A stretch of DNA of 64,000 nucleotides from Thermolongibacillus altinsuensis (GTDB taxonomy: Bacteria; Bacillota; Bacilli; Bacillales; Anoxybacillaceae): contig NZ_SLUL01000002.1 in assembly GCF_004341205.1 (NCBI RefSeq), forward strand, positions 124,001 to 188,000. The letters are read 5' to 3'. Positions within the stretch are counted from its first letter, which is position 1, and every line of letters begins with the position of its first letter. Position numbers and translations under genes: made by a program. The notes below the pieces were generated by a model. That model searched no databases, had not been told where the DNA came from, and worked only from the letters and a program-made list of their open reading frames with translations. This document shows, piece after piece, positions 1 through 9,488 of this stretch.

Positions 1-259
1 TGACGCTGAGTTAGAACGTTGTAAAAAAATGGGTTTAGACGTCAATAAAGTGTTGCGGATGGAAGATCTCGTTAAGGGAGACGACGCGATTTTTGCGGCA
101 ACAGGAGTGACAGATGGAGAGTTGTTGCGCGGTGTTCAATTTAAAGGAGCATATGGGGAAACACACTCTGTTGTTATGCGTGCGAAGTCAGGAACGGTTC
201 GTTTTATCGAAGGGCGCCATAGCTTAAAGAAAAAACCGAATCTCGTTATTAAATCCTAG
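1..259 (+). CDS. glpX: Fructose-1,6-bisphosphatase class II, C-terminal part
   Basis: Partial gene, open at the left edge; the frame runs from base 2 and reads [13 protein letters not shown] before the first in-window ATG at 29. About 85 residues are visible. The segment with [26 protein letters not shown] and a C-terminal [13 protein letters not shown] matches the end of GlpX, which dephosphorylates fructose-1,6-bisphosphate in gluconeogenesis. The glpX-rho order is that of B. subtilis. A stem-loop with a T-rich tail begins at its stop codon, so it probably ends its own transcript. Confidence 0.88.
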   Translation, partial: DAELERCKKMGLDVNKVLRMEDLVKGDDAIFAATGVTDGELLRGVQFKGAYGETHSVVMRAKSGTVRFIEGRHSLKKKPNLVIKS

Positions 260-299
260 CGAGAGGCGTGAATTTTTTCGCGCTCTCGCTCATTTTTAT
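258..299 (+). terminator. Terminator after glpX
   Basis: Stem AGCGAGAG (258-265) pairs with CTCTCGCT (283-290) and is followed by a T-rich run. It separates glpX from rho. Confidence 0.75.
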
Positions 300-328
300 T
301 GATTAAAAATAGAGAAAAAGGGTAAAAT
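299..328 (+). promoter_or_regulatory. Probable sigma-A promoter of rho
   Basis: TTGATT at 299-304 and TAAAAT at 323-328 with an 18-bp spacer. It would give rho a leader of roughly 145 nt, which leaves room for leader-level control. rho is known to be autoregulated in B. subtilis; nothing here proves that. Confidence 0.5.
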
Positions 329-479
329 AGTCATGCTGCGTATATTTGCATACTTCTACTAAGTTTCACGTTTGGCGGCTATACGTTCTACCCGCCTCTT
401 CTGTATTTACCTTCTTAATCTTCTTTGTTTCCATCCGAAGTTTGAATCACGAAATAAATGGAAAAAGAGTGGTGTCGAA

Positions 480-1757
480 ATGGATTTAACAATTGCAACG
501 TTAGAAAATATGAAACTGAAAGAACTGTACGAACTTGCTCGTCAGTATAAAATTTCTTATTACAGCAAACTGACAAAAAAAGAATTGATTTTTGCGATTT
601 TGAAAGCGCAAGCAGAACAAGACGGTTTATTTTTTATGGAAGGCGTTCTTGAAATTATTCAATCGGAAGGCTTCGGTTTTTTACGACCAATCAACTATTC
701 TCCAAGCTCCGAAGACATTTACATTTCCGCTTCACAAATTCGCCGTTTTGACTTGCGCAATGGTGATAAAGTATCTGGAAAGGTTCGTCCTCCAAAAGAA
801 AATGAGCGCTATTTTGGTTTATTGCATGTCGAAGCAGTAAACGGAGAAGACCCTGAAATTGCAAAAGAACGTGTTCACTTTCCTGCGCTCACTCCTTTAT
901 ATCCGAATCGCCACATGAAACTAGAAACAACACCCGATAAACTATCAACGAGAATCATTGATTTAATTGCTCCGGTTGGATTCGGTCAACGCGGATTGAT
1001 TGTGGCACCGCCAAAAGCAGGAAAAACGATGCTTTTGAAAGAGATTGCGAACAGCATTACGACCAACCATCCAGATGTCGAGTTAATCGTATTATTAATT
1101 GATGAGCGTCCGGAAGAAGTGACAGACATCGAACGATCCGTCTCTGGCGATGTCGTCAGCTCGACGTTTGATGAAGTTCCTGAAAACCATATTAAAGTGG
1201 CGGAACTTGTGTTAGAGCGGGCCATGCGTCTTGTGGAACATAAGCGCGATGTCGTCATCTTAATGGATAGCATTACTCGTTTAGCGCGTGCCTACAACTT
1301 AGTCATTCCGCCAAGCGGTCGCACCCTCTCAGGAGGAATTGACCCAGCAGCCTTCCATCGTCCGAAACGATTTTTCGGAGCGGCCCGCAATATCGAAGAA
1401 GGCGGAAGCCTCACCATTTTAGCAACGGCGCTCATCGATACAGGTTCACGTATGGATGATGTCATTTATGAAGAGTTTAAAGGAACGGGCAATATGGAGC
1501 TTCATCTCGATCGTTCCTTAGCGGAAAAACGCATTTTCCCAGCGATTGATATTCGTCGTTCAGGCACGCGGAAAGAAGAATTGCTTATTCCAAAAGAGCA
1601 CCTTGAAAAATTGTGGGCAATCCGTAAATCTATGACCGACTCTCCTGATTTTGTTGAAAAATTTTTAAACCTTTTAAAACAAACAAAATCAAACGAAGAA
1701 TTTTTTGCGATGTTGGATGAAGAATGGAAAGCGACAGGAAGTTTGAAACGGTTATAG
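480..1757 (+). CDS. rho: Transcription termination factor Rho
   Basis: Hexameric RNA-dependent ATPase helicase that ends transcription. The 425-residue product starts [20 protein letters not shown], the usual Rho N-terminal helical domain. It continues with the cold-shock-like RNA-binding fold ([14 protein letters not shown], about 57-69) and the ATPase core with Walker A APPKAGKT (near 176-183) and Walker B VVILMD. The frame is open back to 372, but that extension is unlike any Rho N-terminus; ATG 480 preceded by GGTG gives the family length (about 427 in B. subtilis). It has its own leader and is followed by the rpmE promoter. Confidence 0.97.
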   Translation: MDLTIATLENMKLKELYELARQYKISYYSKLTKKELIFAILKAQAEQDGLFFMEGVLEIIQSEGFGFLRPINYSPSSEDIYISASQIRRFDLRNGDKVSGKVRPPKENERYFGLLHVEAVNGEDPEIAKERVHFPALTPLYPNRHMKLETTPDKLSTRIIDLIAPVGFGQRGLIVAPPKAGKTMLLKEIANSITTNHPDVELIVLLIDERPEEVTDIERSVSGDVVSSTFDEVPENHIKVAELVLERAMRLVEHKRDVVILMDSITRLARAYNLVIPPSGRTLSGGIDPAAFHRPKRFFGAARNIEEGGSLTILATALIDTGSRMDDVIYEEFKGTGNMELHLDRSLAEKRIFPAIDIRRSGTRKEELLIPKEHLEKLWAIRKSMTDSPDFVEKFLNLLKQTKSNEEFFAMLDEEWKATGSLKRL

Positions 1758-1771
1758 CGAAAAATGGGTAG

Positions 1772-1800
1772 TTGCAAAAAAAGGCAACCCTTGTTATAAT
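1772..1800 (+). promoter_or_regulatory. Sigma-A promoter of rpmE
   Basis: TTGCAA (1772-1777), 17-bp spacer, perfect TATAAT (1795-1800). The -35 lies inside a short stem (GTTGC/GCAAC) that could also end rho transcripts, so the two signals overlap. Confidence 0.65.
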
Positions 1801-1894
1801 TTTATCATGTGTGTTTTCAATCCACTGTGATCAACAATTTATTATAATATAACTCTGTTTCGAAAAGATTCAGGGCGGAAGGAGATGAATAAAG

Positions 1895-2095
1895 ATGAAA
1901 GCTGGAATCCATCCAAATTACAAAAAAGTGATGGTTAAATGCGCGTGTGGAAACGAGTTTGAAAGCGGCTCTGTTAAAGATGAATTGCGCGTAGAGATTT
2001 GCTCTGAGTGCCATCCATTTTATACAGGACGTCAAAAATTCGTTTCTGCTGCAGGACGTGTAGATAAATTCAACAAAAAATACGGCCTTAACTAA
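1895..2095 (+). CDS. rpmE: Large ribosomal subunit protein bL31, zinc-binding form
   Basis: 66-residue bL31 of the 50S subunit. The zinc-binding cysteines are present (CACG near 16-19 and CSEC near 36-39), so this is the zinc-containing paralogue and not the cysteine-free YtiA type that replaces it under zinc shortage. The end [15 protein letters not shown] is typical. A strong GGAAGGAGATG ribosome site precedes ATG 1895. The gene is monocistronic, between the promoter at 1772 and the terminator at 2111. Confidence 0.97.
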   Translation: MKAGIHPNYKKVMVKCACGNEFESGSVKDELRVEICSECHPFYTGRQKFVSAAGRVDKFNKKYGLN

Positions 2096-2110
2096 AATCG
2101 TAGGCAATGG

Positions 2111-2148
2111 AAACAGGCAAGCGAAGTCGATTCACTTGCCTGTTTTTT
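2111..2148 (+). terminator. Terminator after rpmE
   Basis: 11-bp perfect stem AAACAGGCAAG (2111-2121) / CTTGCCTGTTT (2135-2145), running into a T tract. Confidence 0.9.
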
Positions 2149-2247
2149 CATGATATTCGCACAAGATCTCCCTACTTCGTGTGCAAGGATTTAACCGAGC
2201 GATCAGTGGGGGATTTGATGAAAGCTTGAAAGAAAGGGGACGCCCCG

Positions 2248-2868
2248 ATGTACGTTATGAAGCAATCAGGATGGCTCGAAGTGATTTGCGGCAGCATGTT
2301 TTCTGGAAAATCAGAAGAACTCATTCGCCGTGTGCGCCGCGCACAATTTGCCAAGCAAGAAGTGAAAGTGTTTAAACCAGCGATTGATAATCGATATAGC
2401 GATGAAGCTGTTGTTTCGCATAACGGAACGTCCGTCATCGCGATTCCGGTCTCATGTGCGACTGAAATGTTGCAACATGTGACAGAGGAAACGGACGTCA
2501 TTGCGATTGATGAAGTTCAGTTTTTTGATGAACAAATTATCGATGTTGTCCAATACTTAGCTGACAAAGGATATCGTGTCATTGTGGCCGGATTGGATCA
2601 AGATTTCCGCGGTGAGCCGTTCGGTCCTGTCCCTGTATTAATGTCGATTGCCGAATCGGTTACCAAATTACAAGCAGTATGTACGGTATGCGGCTCTCCA
2701 GCTAGTAGAACGCAGCGCCTGATTGATGGTCGCCCAGCTTCTTACAACGATCCGATTATTTTAATTGGCGCGAGCGAATCGTATGAACCGCGTTGTCGCC
2801 ATCATCACGAAGTGCCCGACCATCCAGCGAGCAAGCGCTTCCAAGTGAAAGAAAATATAAAATCATAG
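2248..2868 (+). CDS. tdk: Thymidine kinase
   Basis: Type II thymidine kinase, 206 residues; phosphorylates thymidine to dTMP in salvage. P-loop [10 protein letters not shown] (about 15-24), DEVQFFDE carrying the Walker-B-like Asp and catalytic Glu, and zinc-ribbon cysteines (CTVCG near 145 and a late Cys in EPRCRHHH). ATG 2248 follows AAAGGGGA; a second ATG three codons on is possible. The gene sits between rpmE and prfA as in B. subtilis and ends in its own terminator. Confidence 0.97.
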   Translation: MYVMKQSGWLEVICGSMFSGKSEELIRRVRRAQFAKQEVKVFKPAIDNRYSDEAVVSHNGTSVIAIPVSCATEMLQHVTEETDVIAIDEVQFFDEQIIDVVQYLADKGYRVIVAGLDQDFRGEPFGPVPVLMSIAESVTKLQAVCTVCGSPASRTQRLIDGRPASYNDPIILIGASESYEPRCRHHHEVPDHPASKRFQVKENIKS

Positions 2869-2870
2869 CA

Positions 2871-2900
2871 GCTCGTCCCTTCCTATAGGGCGAGTTTTTT
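2871..2900 (+). terminator. Terminator after tdk
   Basis: Stem GCTCGTCCCT / AGGGCGAG with one bulged T, followed by six T residues. Confidence 0.8.
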
Positions 2901-2916
2901 CGTAAGCGTTTTTTTA

Positions 2917-2925
2917 TGATATAAT
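2917..2925 (+). promoter_or_regulatory. Extended -10 promoter of prfA
   Basis: TGATATAAT is a full TGnTATAAT extended -10 element about 20 bp upstream of the prfA start. No good -35 is visible, which is common with extended -10 promoters. Confidence 0.55.
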
Positions 2926-2945
2926 GAAAAATTGAGGTGAGCGAA

Positions 2946-4022
2946 ATGTTTGAGCGTTTGCAAGCGGTAGAAGAACGTTATGAAAAATTGAATCAACTGT
3001 TAATGGACCCAGAGGTTATTAACAATCCAAAAAAATTGCGCGATTATTCAAAAGAACAATCGGATCTTGAAGAAACGGTACAAACGTATCGTGAATATAA
3101 ATCTGTTCGCCAACAACTCGAAGAGGCAAAAGCGATGCTGGAGGAAAAACTCGATCCAGAAATGCGCGAACTGGTCAAAGAAGAAATTAGCGAGCTAGAA
3201 GATCGCGAAGAACAACTCGTTGAAAAGTTAAAAATTTTACTTTTACCGAAAGATCCAAATGATGATAAAAACGTCATTATGGAAATTCGCGGCGCTGCAG
3301 GCGGTGAGGAAGCGGCGTTGTTCGCAGGCGATTTGTATCGCATGTATACGCGCTATGCGGAGTCGCAAGGATGGAAAACAGAAGTGATTGAAGCAAGCCC
3401 AACTGGTTTAGGCGGCTATAAAGAAATTATTTTCATGATCCAAGGAAAAGGGGCATATTCGAAATTAAAATATGAAAACGGTGCCCATCGCGTTCAACGC
3501 GTCCCTGAAACGGAATCAGGCGGACGTATTCATACATCGACAGCGACGGTCGCTTGCTTGCCAGAAATGGAAGAGGTCGAAGTCGAAATTAACGAAAAAG
3601 ATATTCGCGTTGATACATTTGCATCTAGCGGACCAGGTGGACAAAGCGTCAACACGACGATGTCGGCTGTCCGTTTAACACATATTCCAACAGGGATTGT
3701 GGTTTCGTGCCAAGACGAGAAATCGCAAATTAAAAATAAAGAAAAAGCGATGAAAGTATTGCGCGCACGCATTTACGATAAATATCAACAAGAAGCTCGA
3801 GCGGAATATGACCAAACGCGTAAGCAAGCCATTGGAACAGGCGATCGTTCTGAGCGGATTCGCACGTACAATTTCCCGCAAAACCGTGTGACGGATCATC
3901 GCATCGGTCTAACGATTCAAAAGCTTGATCAGGTGCTAGAAGGAAAATTAGATGAGATTATTGATGCGTTGATTTTAGATGATCAGTCAAAAAAATTGGA
4001 GAAAGCAAACAATGAGCAGTAA
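2946..4022 (+). CDS. prfA: Peptide chain release factor 1
   Basis: RF1, 358 residues, releases peptides at UAA and UAG. It shows the stop-codon-reading PxT motif as PET (in [12 protein letters not shown]) and the catalytic GGQ (in [10 protein letters not shown]), plus the conserved [21 protein letters not shown] tract near the C-terminus. A GTG at 2937 opens the frame, but GAGGTG at 2934-2939 overlaps it and places ATG 2946 at the right spacing. The product [15 protein letters not shown] then matches the B. subtilis start. Its 3' end overlaps prmC, whose product methylates the GGQ glutamine of RF1, so the pair is translationally coupled. Confidence 0.97.
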   Translation: MFERLQAVEERYEKLNQLLMDPEVINNPKKLRDYSKEQSDLEETVQTYREYKSVRQQLEEAKAMLEEKLDPEMRELVKEEISELEDREEQLVEKLKILLLPKDPNDDKNVIMEIRGAAGGEEAALFAGDLYRMYTRYAESQGWKTEVIEASPTGLGGYKEIIFMIQGKGAYSKLKYENGAHRVQRVPETESGGRIHTSTATVACLPEMEEVEVEINEKDIRVDTFASSGPGGQSVNTTMSAVRLTHIPTGIVVSCQDEKSQIKNKEKAMKVLRARIYDKYQQEARAEYDQTRKQAIGTGDRSERIRTYNFPQNRVTDHRIGLTIQKLDQVLEGKLDEIIDALILDDQSKKLEKANNEQ

Positions 4023-4881
4023 AGTGTATGAAGTCCTTCAATGGGCTTCTTCTTTTTTCAAACAGCATGGAAAAGAAGAAGCTGCCGCGGAGTGGTTGTT
4101 GCGCCATCATTTGCAGATGACGCGCGCGCAGTTCTTTTCTTCGTTACGCGAACCGATCGATGAATCCGTGAAAGAACGATTGATGGAAGATGCAAAAAAG
4201 CACGCCTTGATGCATGTTCCGATTCAATATTTAATCGGCTATGAATATTTTTATGGACGGCGGTTTTTTGTAAACGAAGACGTATTAATCCCGCGCCCCG
4301 AAACCGAGGAGTTAGTCGCTGAAGTATTGAAGCAGATCAACAATATGTTCAGCGATCATAAGGATATTGAAGTCGTTGATGTCGGAACGGGAAGCGGAGC
4401 GATTGCTGTGACGCTTGCGCTTGAAAACCGCTCGCTTCGAGTAAGCGCGATTGACATCGCCTCATCGTCACTGGAAGTAGCAAAACAAAACGCCCGGCAG
4501 CTCGGCGCCCATGTTGAGTTTATCGAAGGAGATTTGCTTCAGCCGCTGATCAAAGCAGGGCGGAAAGTCGATGTCGTTGTGTCCAATCCGCCGTATATTC
4601 CTGAAATAGACATCGCTTCTCTTTCCCCGGTTGTGAAGGAGCATGAGCCGCTAAGGGCGCTCGTTGGCGGTAAAGATGGCCTTCATTTTTATCGGCGGTT
4701 TATGGAAGAATTGCCGAAAGTGCTTCGATCGAGAGGGCTTGTCGCGTTTGAAATCGGTGCGGATCAAGGTGAAGCGGTGGCGAGCATGTTGAAAGCGACC
4801 TTTCCTGATGCGAAAGTCGAAGTCGTTCATGATATCAATGGCAAAGAGCGAATGGTGTTTGCCGAGCTGATGAAAAATTAA
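4012..4881 (+). CDS. prmC: Release factor glutamine methyltransferase
   Basis: SAM-dependent N5-glutamine methyltransferase acting on the GGQ glutamine of release factors. 289 residues: helical N-terminal domain, then a Rossmann domain with [13 protein letters not shown] (SAM loop) and the hallmark SNPPYIP. ATG 4012 lies inside the last codons of prfA (11-nt overlap) with GGAG at 3998; the longer frame from 3979 would run through prfA. Same gene order as B. subtilis (ywkE). Confidence 0.95.
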   Translation: MSSKVYEVLQWASSFFKQHGKEEAAAEWLLRHHLQMTRAQFFSSLREPIDESVKERLMEDAKKHALMHVPIQYLIGYEYFYGRRFFVNEDVLIPRPETEELVAEVLKQINNMFSDHKDIEVVDVGTGSGAIAVTLALENRSLRVSAIDIASSSLEVAKQNARQLGAHVEFIEGDLLQPLIKAGRKVDVVVSNPPYIPEIDIASLSPVVKEHEPLRALVGGKDGLHFYRRFMEELPKVLRSRGLVAFEIGADQGEAVASMLKATFPDAKVEVVHDINGKERMVFAELMKN

Positions 4882-4947
4882 AATTTTTTTAGTTTCATAG
4901 TTTAACGTCCCGCCGTTCCGGTTACACTGCATTAGTGAAGGGACGGT

Positions 4948-5652
4948 GTGGAAAAGATGAAAAAATATCTCGTATGTTTATATATGATTTTATGCATGAT
5001 TGGAGCGTTAGTGGCGATCTACGGACAGCAAACGGAAGCGCAAACGGATGTCGTCATTCCGAAAGAAGCGGTTCGATTGCGCATTTTAGCAAACAGCGAT
5101 GCGCCGGCGGATCAGGCATTGAAGCGGGCTGTCCGCGATGCGGTGAACGCCCAAATTACAACATGGGTCAAAGACCTTACGTCATTTGCTGAAGCGCGTG
5201 AAGTCATTCAAAAGCATTTGCCTGAAATTAAACAAACGGTTGAACAAGTGTTACAACAACACAAAAGTGATCAATCTTATCAAGTCAAATTTGACCATGT
5301 GTCGTTCCCAACAAAAATTTATGGAAACTATGTTTATCCTGCGGGAGAGTATGAAGCGGTGCTTATTACGCTCGGAGAAGGAAAAGGAGCCAATTGGTGG
5401 TGCGTGTTATTCCCGCCGCTTTGTTTCCTCGATTTTTCGAATGGAGAAGCGGTTCGTGCGGCAGAGCTTAATGAAGATCCAATGAACGAAGATCTAATGG
5501 ATGAAGGAACGATGAATGAAGAAGATGCAATGGACGAAGATCTGATGGATGAAGGTGCAATGGAAGAAGAGACAATGGAAGTTATCGATGATGAGCCATC
5601 GGTAGAAGTGAAATTTTTTGTTGTGGAAGTTTTGAAAAAGATCATGCAGTAA
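4948..5652 (+). CDS. spoIIR: Stage II sporulation protein R
   Basis: Forespore-secreted signal protein that triggers SpoIIGA to process pro-sigma-E in the mother cell. About 234 residues: N-terminal signal/anchor (KYLVCLYMILCMIGALVAIYG, about 6-26), then the SpoIIR domain with VRLRILANSDAPADQALKRAVRD and NWWCVLFPPLCFLD (about 149-162). Residues about 174-216 form a Met/Asp/Glu-rich repeat (EDLMDEG, EDAMDED, EEETME) before the C-terminal VEVKFFVVEVLKKI. The start is GTG 4948 after GAAGGGA; ATG 4957 is the alternative. It probably has its own promoter and ends in the terminator at 5684. Confidence 0.93.
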   Translation: MEKMKKYLVCLYMILCMIGALVAIYGQQTEAQTDVVIPKEAVRLRILANSDAPADQALKRAVRDAVNAQITTWVKDLTSFAEAREVIQKHLPEIKQTVEQVLQQHKSDQSYQVKFDHVSFPTKIYGNYVYPAGEYEAVLITLGEGKGANWWCVLFPPLCFLDFSNGEAVRAAELNEDPMNEDLMDEGTMNEEDAMDEDLMDEGAMEEETMEVIDDEPSVEVKFFVVEVLKKIMQ

Positions 5653-5654
5653 AC

Positions 5655-5891
5655 ATATCCACAAAATTTATCAACAAAAAAGAAAGCTTTATTCACATTT
5701 TGTGGATAAAGCTTGTTTTATTCAAAGCCATCTTTTATACTTTGTTAAGGACATTTTGCGCCAATAGTTGATATTATTCGATTCTTTTCAACAGGAATGG
5801 ATATAAAATTGCATATTTATGAGGTGAATTCGTTGAAAACACACGTTTTTTCTGTGGATAATTTTGTGGATGAATCGCTTATTTATCCACA
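5655..5891. promoter_or_regulatory. Cluster of DnaA boxes at the spoIIR-ywlC junction
   Basis: Three perfect DnaA boxes (TTATCCACA or complement): 5701-5709 (minus), 5853-5861 (minus) and 5883-5891 (plus). At least four single-mismatch boxes lie among them: 5655-5663, 5668-5676, 5689-5697 and 5865-5873; another single-mismatch box lies at 6715-6723 in ywlC. Seven boxes in 237 bp is far above chance. The cluster straddles the terminator and the first codons of ywlC. From memory, ywlC is one of the B. subtilis loci bound by DnaA outside oriC. Confidence 0.72.
5684..5719 (+). terminator. Terminator after spoIIR
   Basis: Stem AAGCTTTAT (5684-5692) / ATAAAGCTT (5706-5714) followed by GTTTT. The loop and right arm contain a perfect DnaA box. 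Confidence 0.75.
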
Positions 5892-6876
5892 AATTTTCGA
5901 AGCAGCGAATTTCTTGCGTCGTGATGAATTAGTCGCTTTTCCAACGGAAACCGTATATGGACTAGGAGCGAATGCAAAATCAACAGCCGCTGTGGAAAAG
6001 ATTTTTCAGGCCAAAGGACGTCCAAGCGACAATCCGTTAATTGTTCATATTGCCTCGATCGAACAATTACATGAAATCGCTTGTGAGATTCCCGATTTGG
6101 CTTATACGTTAATGAACCACTTTTGGCCTGGACCGTTAACGATCGTGCTCAAAAAGAAAGAAGGCATTTCGGAAAAAGTAACCGCAGGGTTAGATACGGT
6201 TGCCGTTCGTATGCCTGCTCATCCGGTTGCATTGGCTCTCATTCGTGCGAGCGGATTGCCAATTGCGGCTCCAAGCGCGAACCGTTCAGGTCGTCCGAGC
6301 CCGACCATCGCGAAACATGTGCTTGATGATCTAGAAGGAAAAATTGCGGCAATCGTGGATGGAGGAGCGACAGGGATCGGCGTAGAATCAACTGTTGTTG
6401 ATTGCACACAACCTGTCCCTGTTATTTTACGCCCTGGCGGAGTGACGAAAGAGGAAATGGAACAGATTGTTGGTGAAGTGCGGATCGATCCGGGACTTGA
6501 AGAAAAGGAAGCCACGCCGAAGTCACCAGGAATGAAATATACTCATTATGCACCGCAAGCGCCGCTCATCGTTGTGAAAGGGAGTCCTTCTTTTTTGCAA
6601 ACATTAATTGATAAACAAAAAACGGAAGGGAAAAAAGTAGGCGTATTGACAACGGAAGAACAGCGTCATCATTATAACGCTGATGTCGTGCTGACATGTG
6701 GGCGGCGAAGCGATTTATCCACCGTGGCTCATCGATTGTATGATGTGCTGCGTCAGTTTGATGAAACCGATGTCGATCTCATTTATAGCGAAAGTTTCTC
6801 ATCGGAAGGAATCGGCGCTGCGATTATGAATCGTTTAATGAAAGCGGCGGGACAACAACAAATTGTGGAAAAATAA
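5833..6876 (+). CDS. ywlC: Threonylcarbamoyl-AMP synthase (Sua5/YwlC)
   Basis: Makes threonylcarbamoyl-AMP from threonine, bicarbonate and ATP, the first step of t6A formation at tRNA position 37. 347 residues: YrdC domain (ELVAFPTETVYGLGANA, KGRPSDNPLIVHI, FWPGPLT, APSANRSGRPSPT, STVVDC) and a C-terminal Sua5 domain after the linker KSPGMKYTHYAPQAPL. The frame opens at 5797, but GAGGTG at 5821 points to TTG 5833, giving MKTHVF like B. subtilis MKTKRW. The 5' codons carry DnaA boxes. mntP and ywlE follow as in B. subtilis. Confidence 0.95.
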   Translation: MKTHVFSVDNFVDESLIYPQIFEAANFLRRDELVAFPTETVYGLGANAKSTAAVEKIFQAKGRPSDNPLIVHIASIEQLHEIACEIPDLAYTLMNHFWPGPLTIVLKKKEGISEKVTAGLDTVAVRMPAHPVALALIRASGLPIAAPSANRSGRPSPTIAKHVLDDLEGKIAAIVDGGATGIGVESTVVDCTQPVPVILRPGGVTKEEMEQIVGEVRIDPGLEEKEATPKSPGMKYTHYAPQAPLIVVKGSPSFLQTLIDKQKTEGKKVGVLTTEEQRHHYNADVVLTCGRRSDLSTVAHRLYDVLRQFDETDVDLIYSESFSSEGIGAAIMNRLMKAAGQQQIVEK

Positions 6877-6887
6877 GGGTCTAAACT

Positions 6888-6929
6888 TCCTCGGACGCGC
6901 ATATGTTGGCAATAAGGCAAGTCCGAGGA
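6888..6929 (+). promoter_or_regulatory. Hairpin covering the mntP ribosome binding site
   Basis: TCCTCGGAC (6888-6896) pairs perfectly with GTCCGAGGA (6921-6929), whose end is the mntP Shine-Dalgarno (CGAGGAGG, about 6924-6931). A G-U pair extends the stem. In the folded state the ribosome site is buried, suggesting translational control of the exporter. Confidence 0.6.
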
Positions 6930-6939
6930 GGCGTTGAAG

Positions 6940-7485
6940 ATGACTGGCGAGCTGCTTACACTAGCAATGATGGCGTTTGCTTTAGGAATGGATGCATTTT
7001 CGATTAGTCTTGGAATGGGGCTTGTCCGCTTGCGCTTAAAGCAAATTGCGTATATCGGCTTGACCATTGGTTTCTTTCATATTGTGATGCCGCTGATGGG
7101 GATGATGATTGGCCGTTTTTTATCGGATCGATTTGGTACGATCGCCTCTTACATTGGCGGTGGATTGTTGTTTATATTAGGATTGCAAATGATGATTGCT
7201 TCGTTTCGGACCGAACAAACCCGATGGATTGCTCCAGCGGGCTTCGGCCTGTTTCTATTTGCCATTAGCGTGAGCTTAGATAGCTTCTCGGTCGGATTAA
7301 GTTTAGGCATTTACGGGGTTCGAATGATTATTGCGATTGCGATTTTCGGCTTCATTAGCATGATGCTCACATGGTCAGGATTGCTTCTTGGTCGCCGTTT
7401 TCAACAATATCTTGGCACTTACAGCGAAGCATTAGGCGGAAGCATTTTGCTCATTTTTGGTCTCAAGTTGCTTTTTCCTCTATGA
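6940..7485 (+). CDS. mntP: Manganese efflux pump MntP
   Basis: Mn(II) exporter of the inner membrane. 181 residues with six predicted membrane helices in two homologous halves, each with an Asp-containing helix: [14 protein letters not shown] (about 13-26) and [14 protein letters not shown] (about 112-125). These acidic residues are needed for transport in the family. The frame opens with TTG 6934, but AGGAGG spacing favours ATG 6940. The ribosome site lies in the hairpin at 6888-6929. Located between ywlC and ywlE as in B. subtilis (ywlD). Confidence 0.94.
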   Translation: MTGELLTLAMMAFALGMDAFSISLGMGLVRLRLKQIAYIGLTIGFFHIVMPLMGMMIGRFLSDRFGTIASYIGGGLLFILGLQMMIASFRTEQTRWIAPAGFGLFLFAISVSLDSFSVGLSLGIYGVRMIIAIAIFGFISMMLTWSGLLLGRRFQQYLGTYSEALGGSILLIFGLKLLFPL

Positions 7486-7512
7486 ACTGGGAATTTTCCA
7501 GTTCTTTTTCTT
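7484..7512 (+). terminator. Terminator after mntP
   Basis: GAACTGG (7484-7490) / CCAGTTC (7498-7504) with a T-rich tail; the stem starts inside the stop codon. Confidence 0.75.
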
Positions 7513-7594
7513 TTTTCATCTATGTTTATGTTGTATATTCGATTATAATAGTAAATAAGATATGGAAATGTTTTTCATCGAAAGGATGTGACAT

Positions 7595-8038
7595 ATGTCG
7601 GTGACAAAGACGAATATTTTATTTGTTTGTACAGGAAACACATGTCGTAGTCCAATGGCAGAAGCGTTATTGAGACATAAAAACTTGCCGCACGTGGAAG
7701 TAAAATCGGCGGGAATTTTTGCGATCGATGGTGGCGATGCATCCGCTCATGCGAAAGCAGTGCTTGCGGAAAAAGGAATTGAATTACAGCATCGCTCATC
7801 GTTGTTAACAAAAGAACAAATTGATTGGGCAACGTATGTGTTAACGATGACCAGTGGTCATAAGCAACATATTATTGATCGTTTTCCTGAAGCGGCAGAG
7901 AAAACGTTTACACTTAAAGAATTTATCACAGGGGAAGCGGAGGATGTCCTTGATCCGTTTGGCGGTTCCGTCGATGTTTATCGTCAAACGCGAGACGAGC
8001 TAGAAAATGCCATTATTGAACTAACTAAGAAGCTATAG
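7595..8038 (+). CDS. ywlE: Protein arginine phosphatase YwlE
   Basis: Low-molecular-weight phosphatase fold, 147 residues. The P-loop is CTGNTCRS (about 12-19), with nucleophile Cys12 and Arg18; a Thr in the third loop position is the feature that marks YwlE-type arginine phosphatases over tyrosine phosphatases. The acid DPF loop (VLDPFGGS) is near 118. In B. subtilis YwlE reverses McsB arginine phosphorylation. ATG 7595 follows AAAGGATGTG. The stop is followed 26 nt later by the chemotaxis receptor start, so they may be co-transcribed. Confidence 0.92.
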   Translation: MSVTKTNILFVCTGNTCRSPMAEALLRHKNLPHVEVKSAGIFAIDGGDASAHAKAVLAEKGIELQHRSSLLTKEQIDWATYVLTMTSGHKQHIIDRFPEAAEKTFTLKEFITGEAEDVLDPFGGSVDVYRQTRDELENAIIELTKKL

Positions 8039-8064
8039 TGATTTTGATGGGTAGGGGGAGAATC

Positions 8065-9360
8065 ATGGGAGAGAGAAAAAAGTATAAATTTAGCTTGCAG
8101 CGTAAATTAGCTGTATTTACAACCGTTTTAGCAATCATTACGTATTCGACAAGCGCATTCTTTATTTATGTTTTATATGATTATATTAATGAATGGTTAC
8201 ATATCAACAAAGAATTATTTATTATTATAACGTTGCTTCTCGGCATTTTTTGGTCAGGAGTACTTGCTTATTTTGCAGCGATTTTGATTACGAAGCCGCT
8301 TCTATCATTAGAACAAGCAGCGATCAAAGCAGCAAATGGACAAATTAACGAGGATGTTCCGATCCCATCTTCAGATGATGAAATTCGTTCGTTAGCGCTT
8401 GCGTTTAACGACATGTTGCGCAGTTTGCGTGAAATGGTGCGCAACATTCATGAAAACTTTGTACATACGAACGAAAAAGTGGTTGAGATGACGAGAGTGT
8501 CTAGCTTAGCGGCAGAGCAAGCGGAAAATATTGCGAAGACGATTGAAGAAATTTCAAAAGGCGCAGATAACTCCGCTGTTTCGATGCAAACGACTGCAGA
8601 AGCGGTCGATGATGTGCTAAACATTGCGAACGAAGTGCAGCAAAAGGCGATCCAATCAGAAAAGTTATCGCAAGAAATGGTGACGATCCTTGATGAAAGT
8701 CGAAAAATTATCGATTCATTAATCGGTGGCATTCAACGGCTAGCGCAAAATAACGAAGCTTCTTTGCGCGTCGTTCGTCACTTAGAAGATCATGCAAAAG
8801 AAGTTGAAAAAATTATTTCTCTTGTCGGCGATATTGCGGGACAAACGAACTTGCTTGCCCTCAATGCATCAATTGAAGCGGCGCGCGCAGGTGAGCACGG
8901 AAAAGGATTTGCGGTGGTCGCTGAAGAAGTGCGCAAACTAGCAGATGAGAGCGCAAAAGCCGTCCAAGGCATTTCGGAGCTCATTCAAAGCATTCAAACC
9001 GAAGTTGGCAATGTTGTCGCTCAAATTACTGAACAAGTAAAAGCGGCGAATGAAGAAGCGCAAAAAGGAAATGAAACAAACGCCGCCATTTCTGAAATGA
9101 GCAAATCGATTCACGAAGTAGCGGAAGCCGTGAAACAAATCGCGCAATTAGTTGAGCAACAAATGAAGCACGTTCAAGAAACATCAATTCAATCGCAAGA
9201 AGTCGCTGCCATTGCGCAAGAAACATCCGCAGGAGCGGAAGAAGTAACCGCTGCGACGCAAGAGCAAACCACAGTCATCGAAAGTATGCGGGAATTAGCG
9301 CTTGAGCTTGGAGAACAAGCAGAAAAACTAAAACGTACGATTGAGCGCTTTACCTTATAA
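8065..9360 (+). CDS. Methyl-accepting chemotaxis-type protein, short sensor
   Basis: 431 residues. Two close membrane segments (about 12-36 and 50-72) are separated by only a dozen residues, so there is almost no extracellular sensor. A HAMP domain follows ([18 protein letters not shown] through [15 protein letters not shown]), then a long coiled coil with the MCP signalling tip [42 protein letters not shown]. It would relay to CheW/CheA, possibly sensing a membrane or cytoplasmic cue. ATG 8065 follows TAGGGGGA; the frame start GTG 8038 overlaps the ywlE stop and is less likely. Confidence 0.9.
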   Translation: MGERKKYKFSLQRKLAVFTTVLAIITYSTSAFFIYVLYDYINEWLHINKELFIIITLLLGIFWSGVLAYFAAILITKPLLSLEQAAIKAANGQINEDVPIPSSDDEIRSLALAFNDMLRSLREMVRNIHENFVHTNEKVVEMTRVSSLAAEQAENIAKTIEEISKGADNSAVSMQTTAEAVDDVLNIANEVQQKAIQSEKLSQEMVTILDESRKIIDSLIGGIQRLAQNNEASLRVVRHLEDHAKEVEKIISLVGDIAGQTNLLALNASIEAARAGEHGKGFAVVAEEVRKLADESAKAVQGISELIQSIQTEVGNVVAQITEQVKAANEEAQKGNETNAAISEMSKSIHEVAEAVKQIAQLVEQQMKHVQETSIQSQEVAAIAQETSAGAEEVTAATQEQTTVIESMRELALELGEQAEKLKRTIERFTL

Positions 9361-9403
9361 ATTATAAAACAAAAGATAAAATAAATAATAAAAGAATGAA
9401 AAG

Positions 9404-9448
9404 ACCGTCTCTTATGATTTAAAATGAAAAAAGAGATGGTTTTTTCTT
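9404..9448 (+). terminator. Terminator after the chemotaxis gene
   Basis: ACCGTCTCTT (9404-9413) pairs with AAGAGATGGT (9431-9440, one G-U), followed by a T run. Confidence 0.8.
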
Positions 9449-9488
9449 ATTTTTGTCCTTAATTTTAAATGCTGAGGAGGAGATTTCG

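Noticed and set aside
372-479. N-terminal extension of Rho
   Set aside because: Not like any Rho start; ATG 480 with ribosome site gives the normal protein.
6877-6939. yybP-ykoY manganese riboswitch at mntP
   Set aside because: Only about 60 nt and one simple hairpin; the conserved multi-stem aptamer does not fit.
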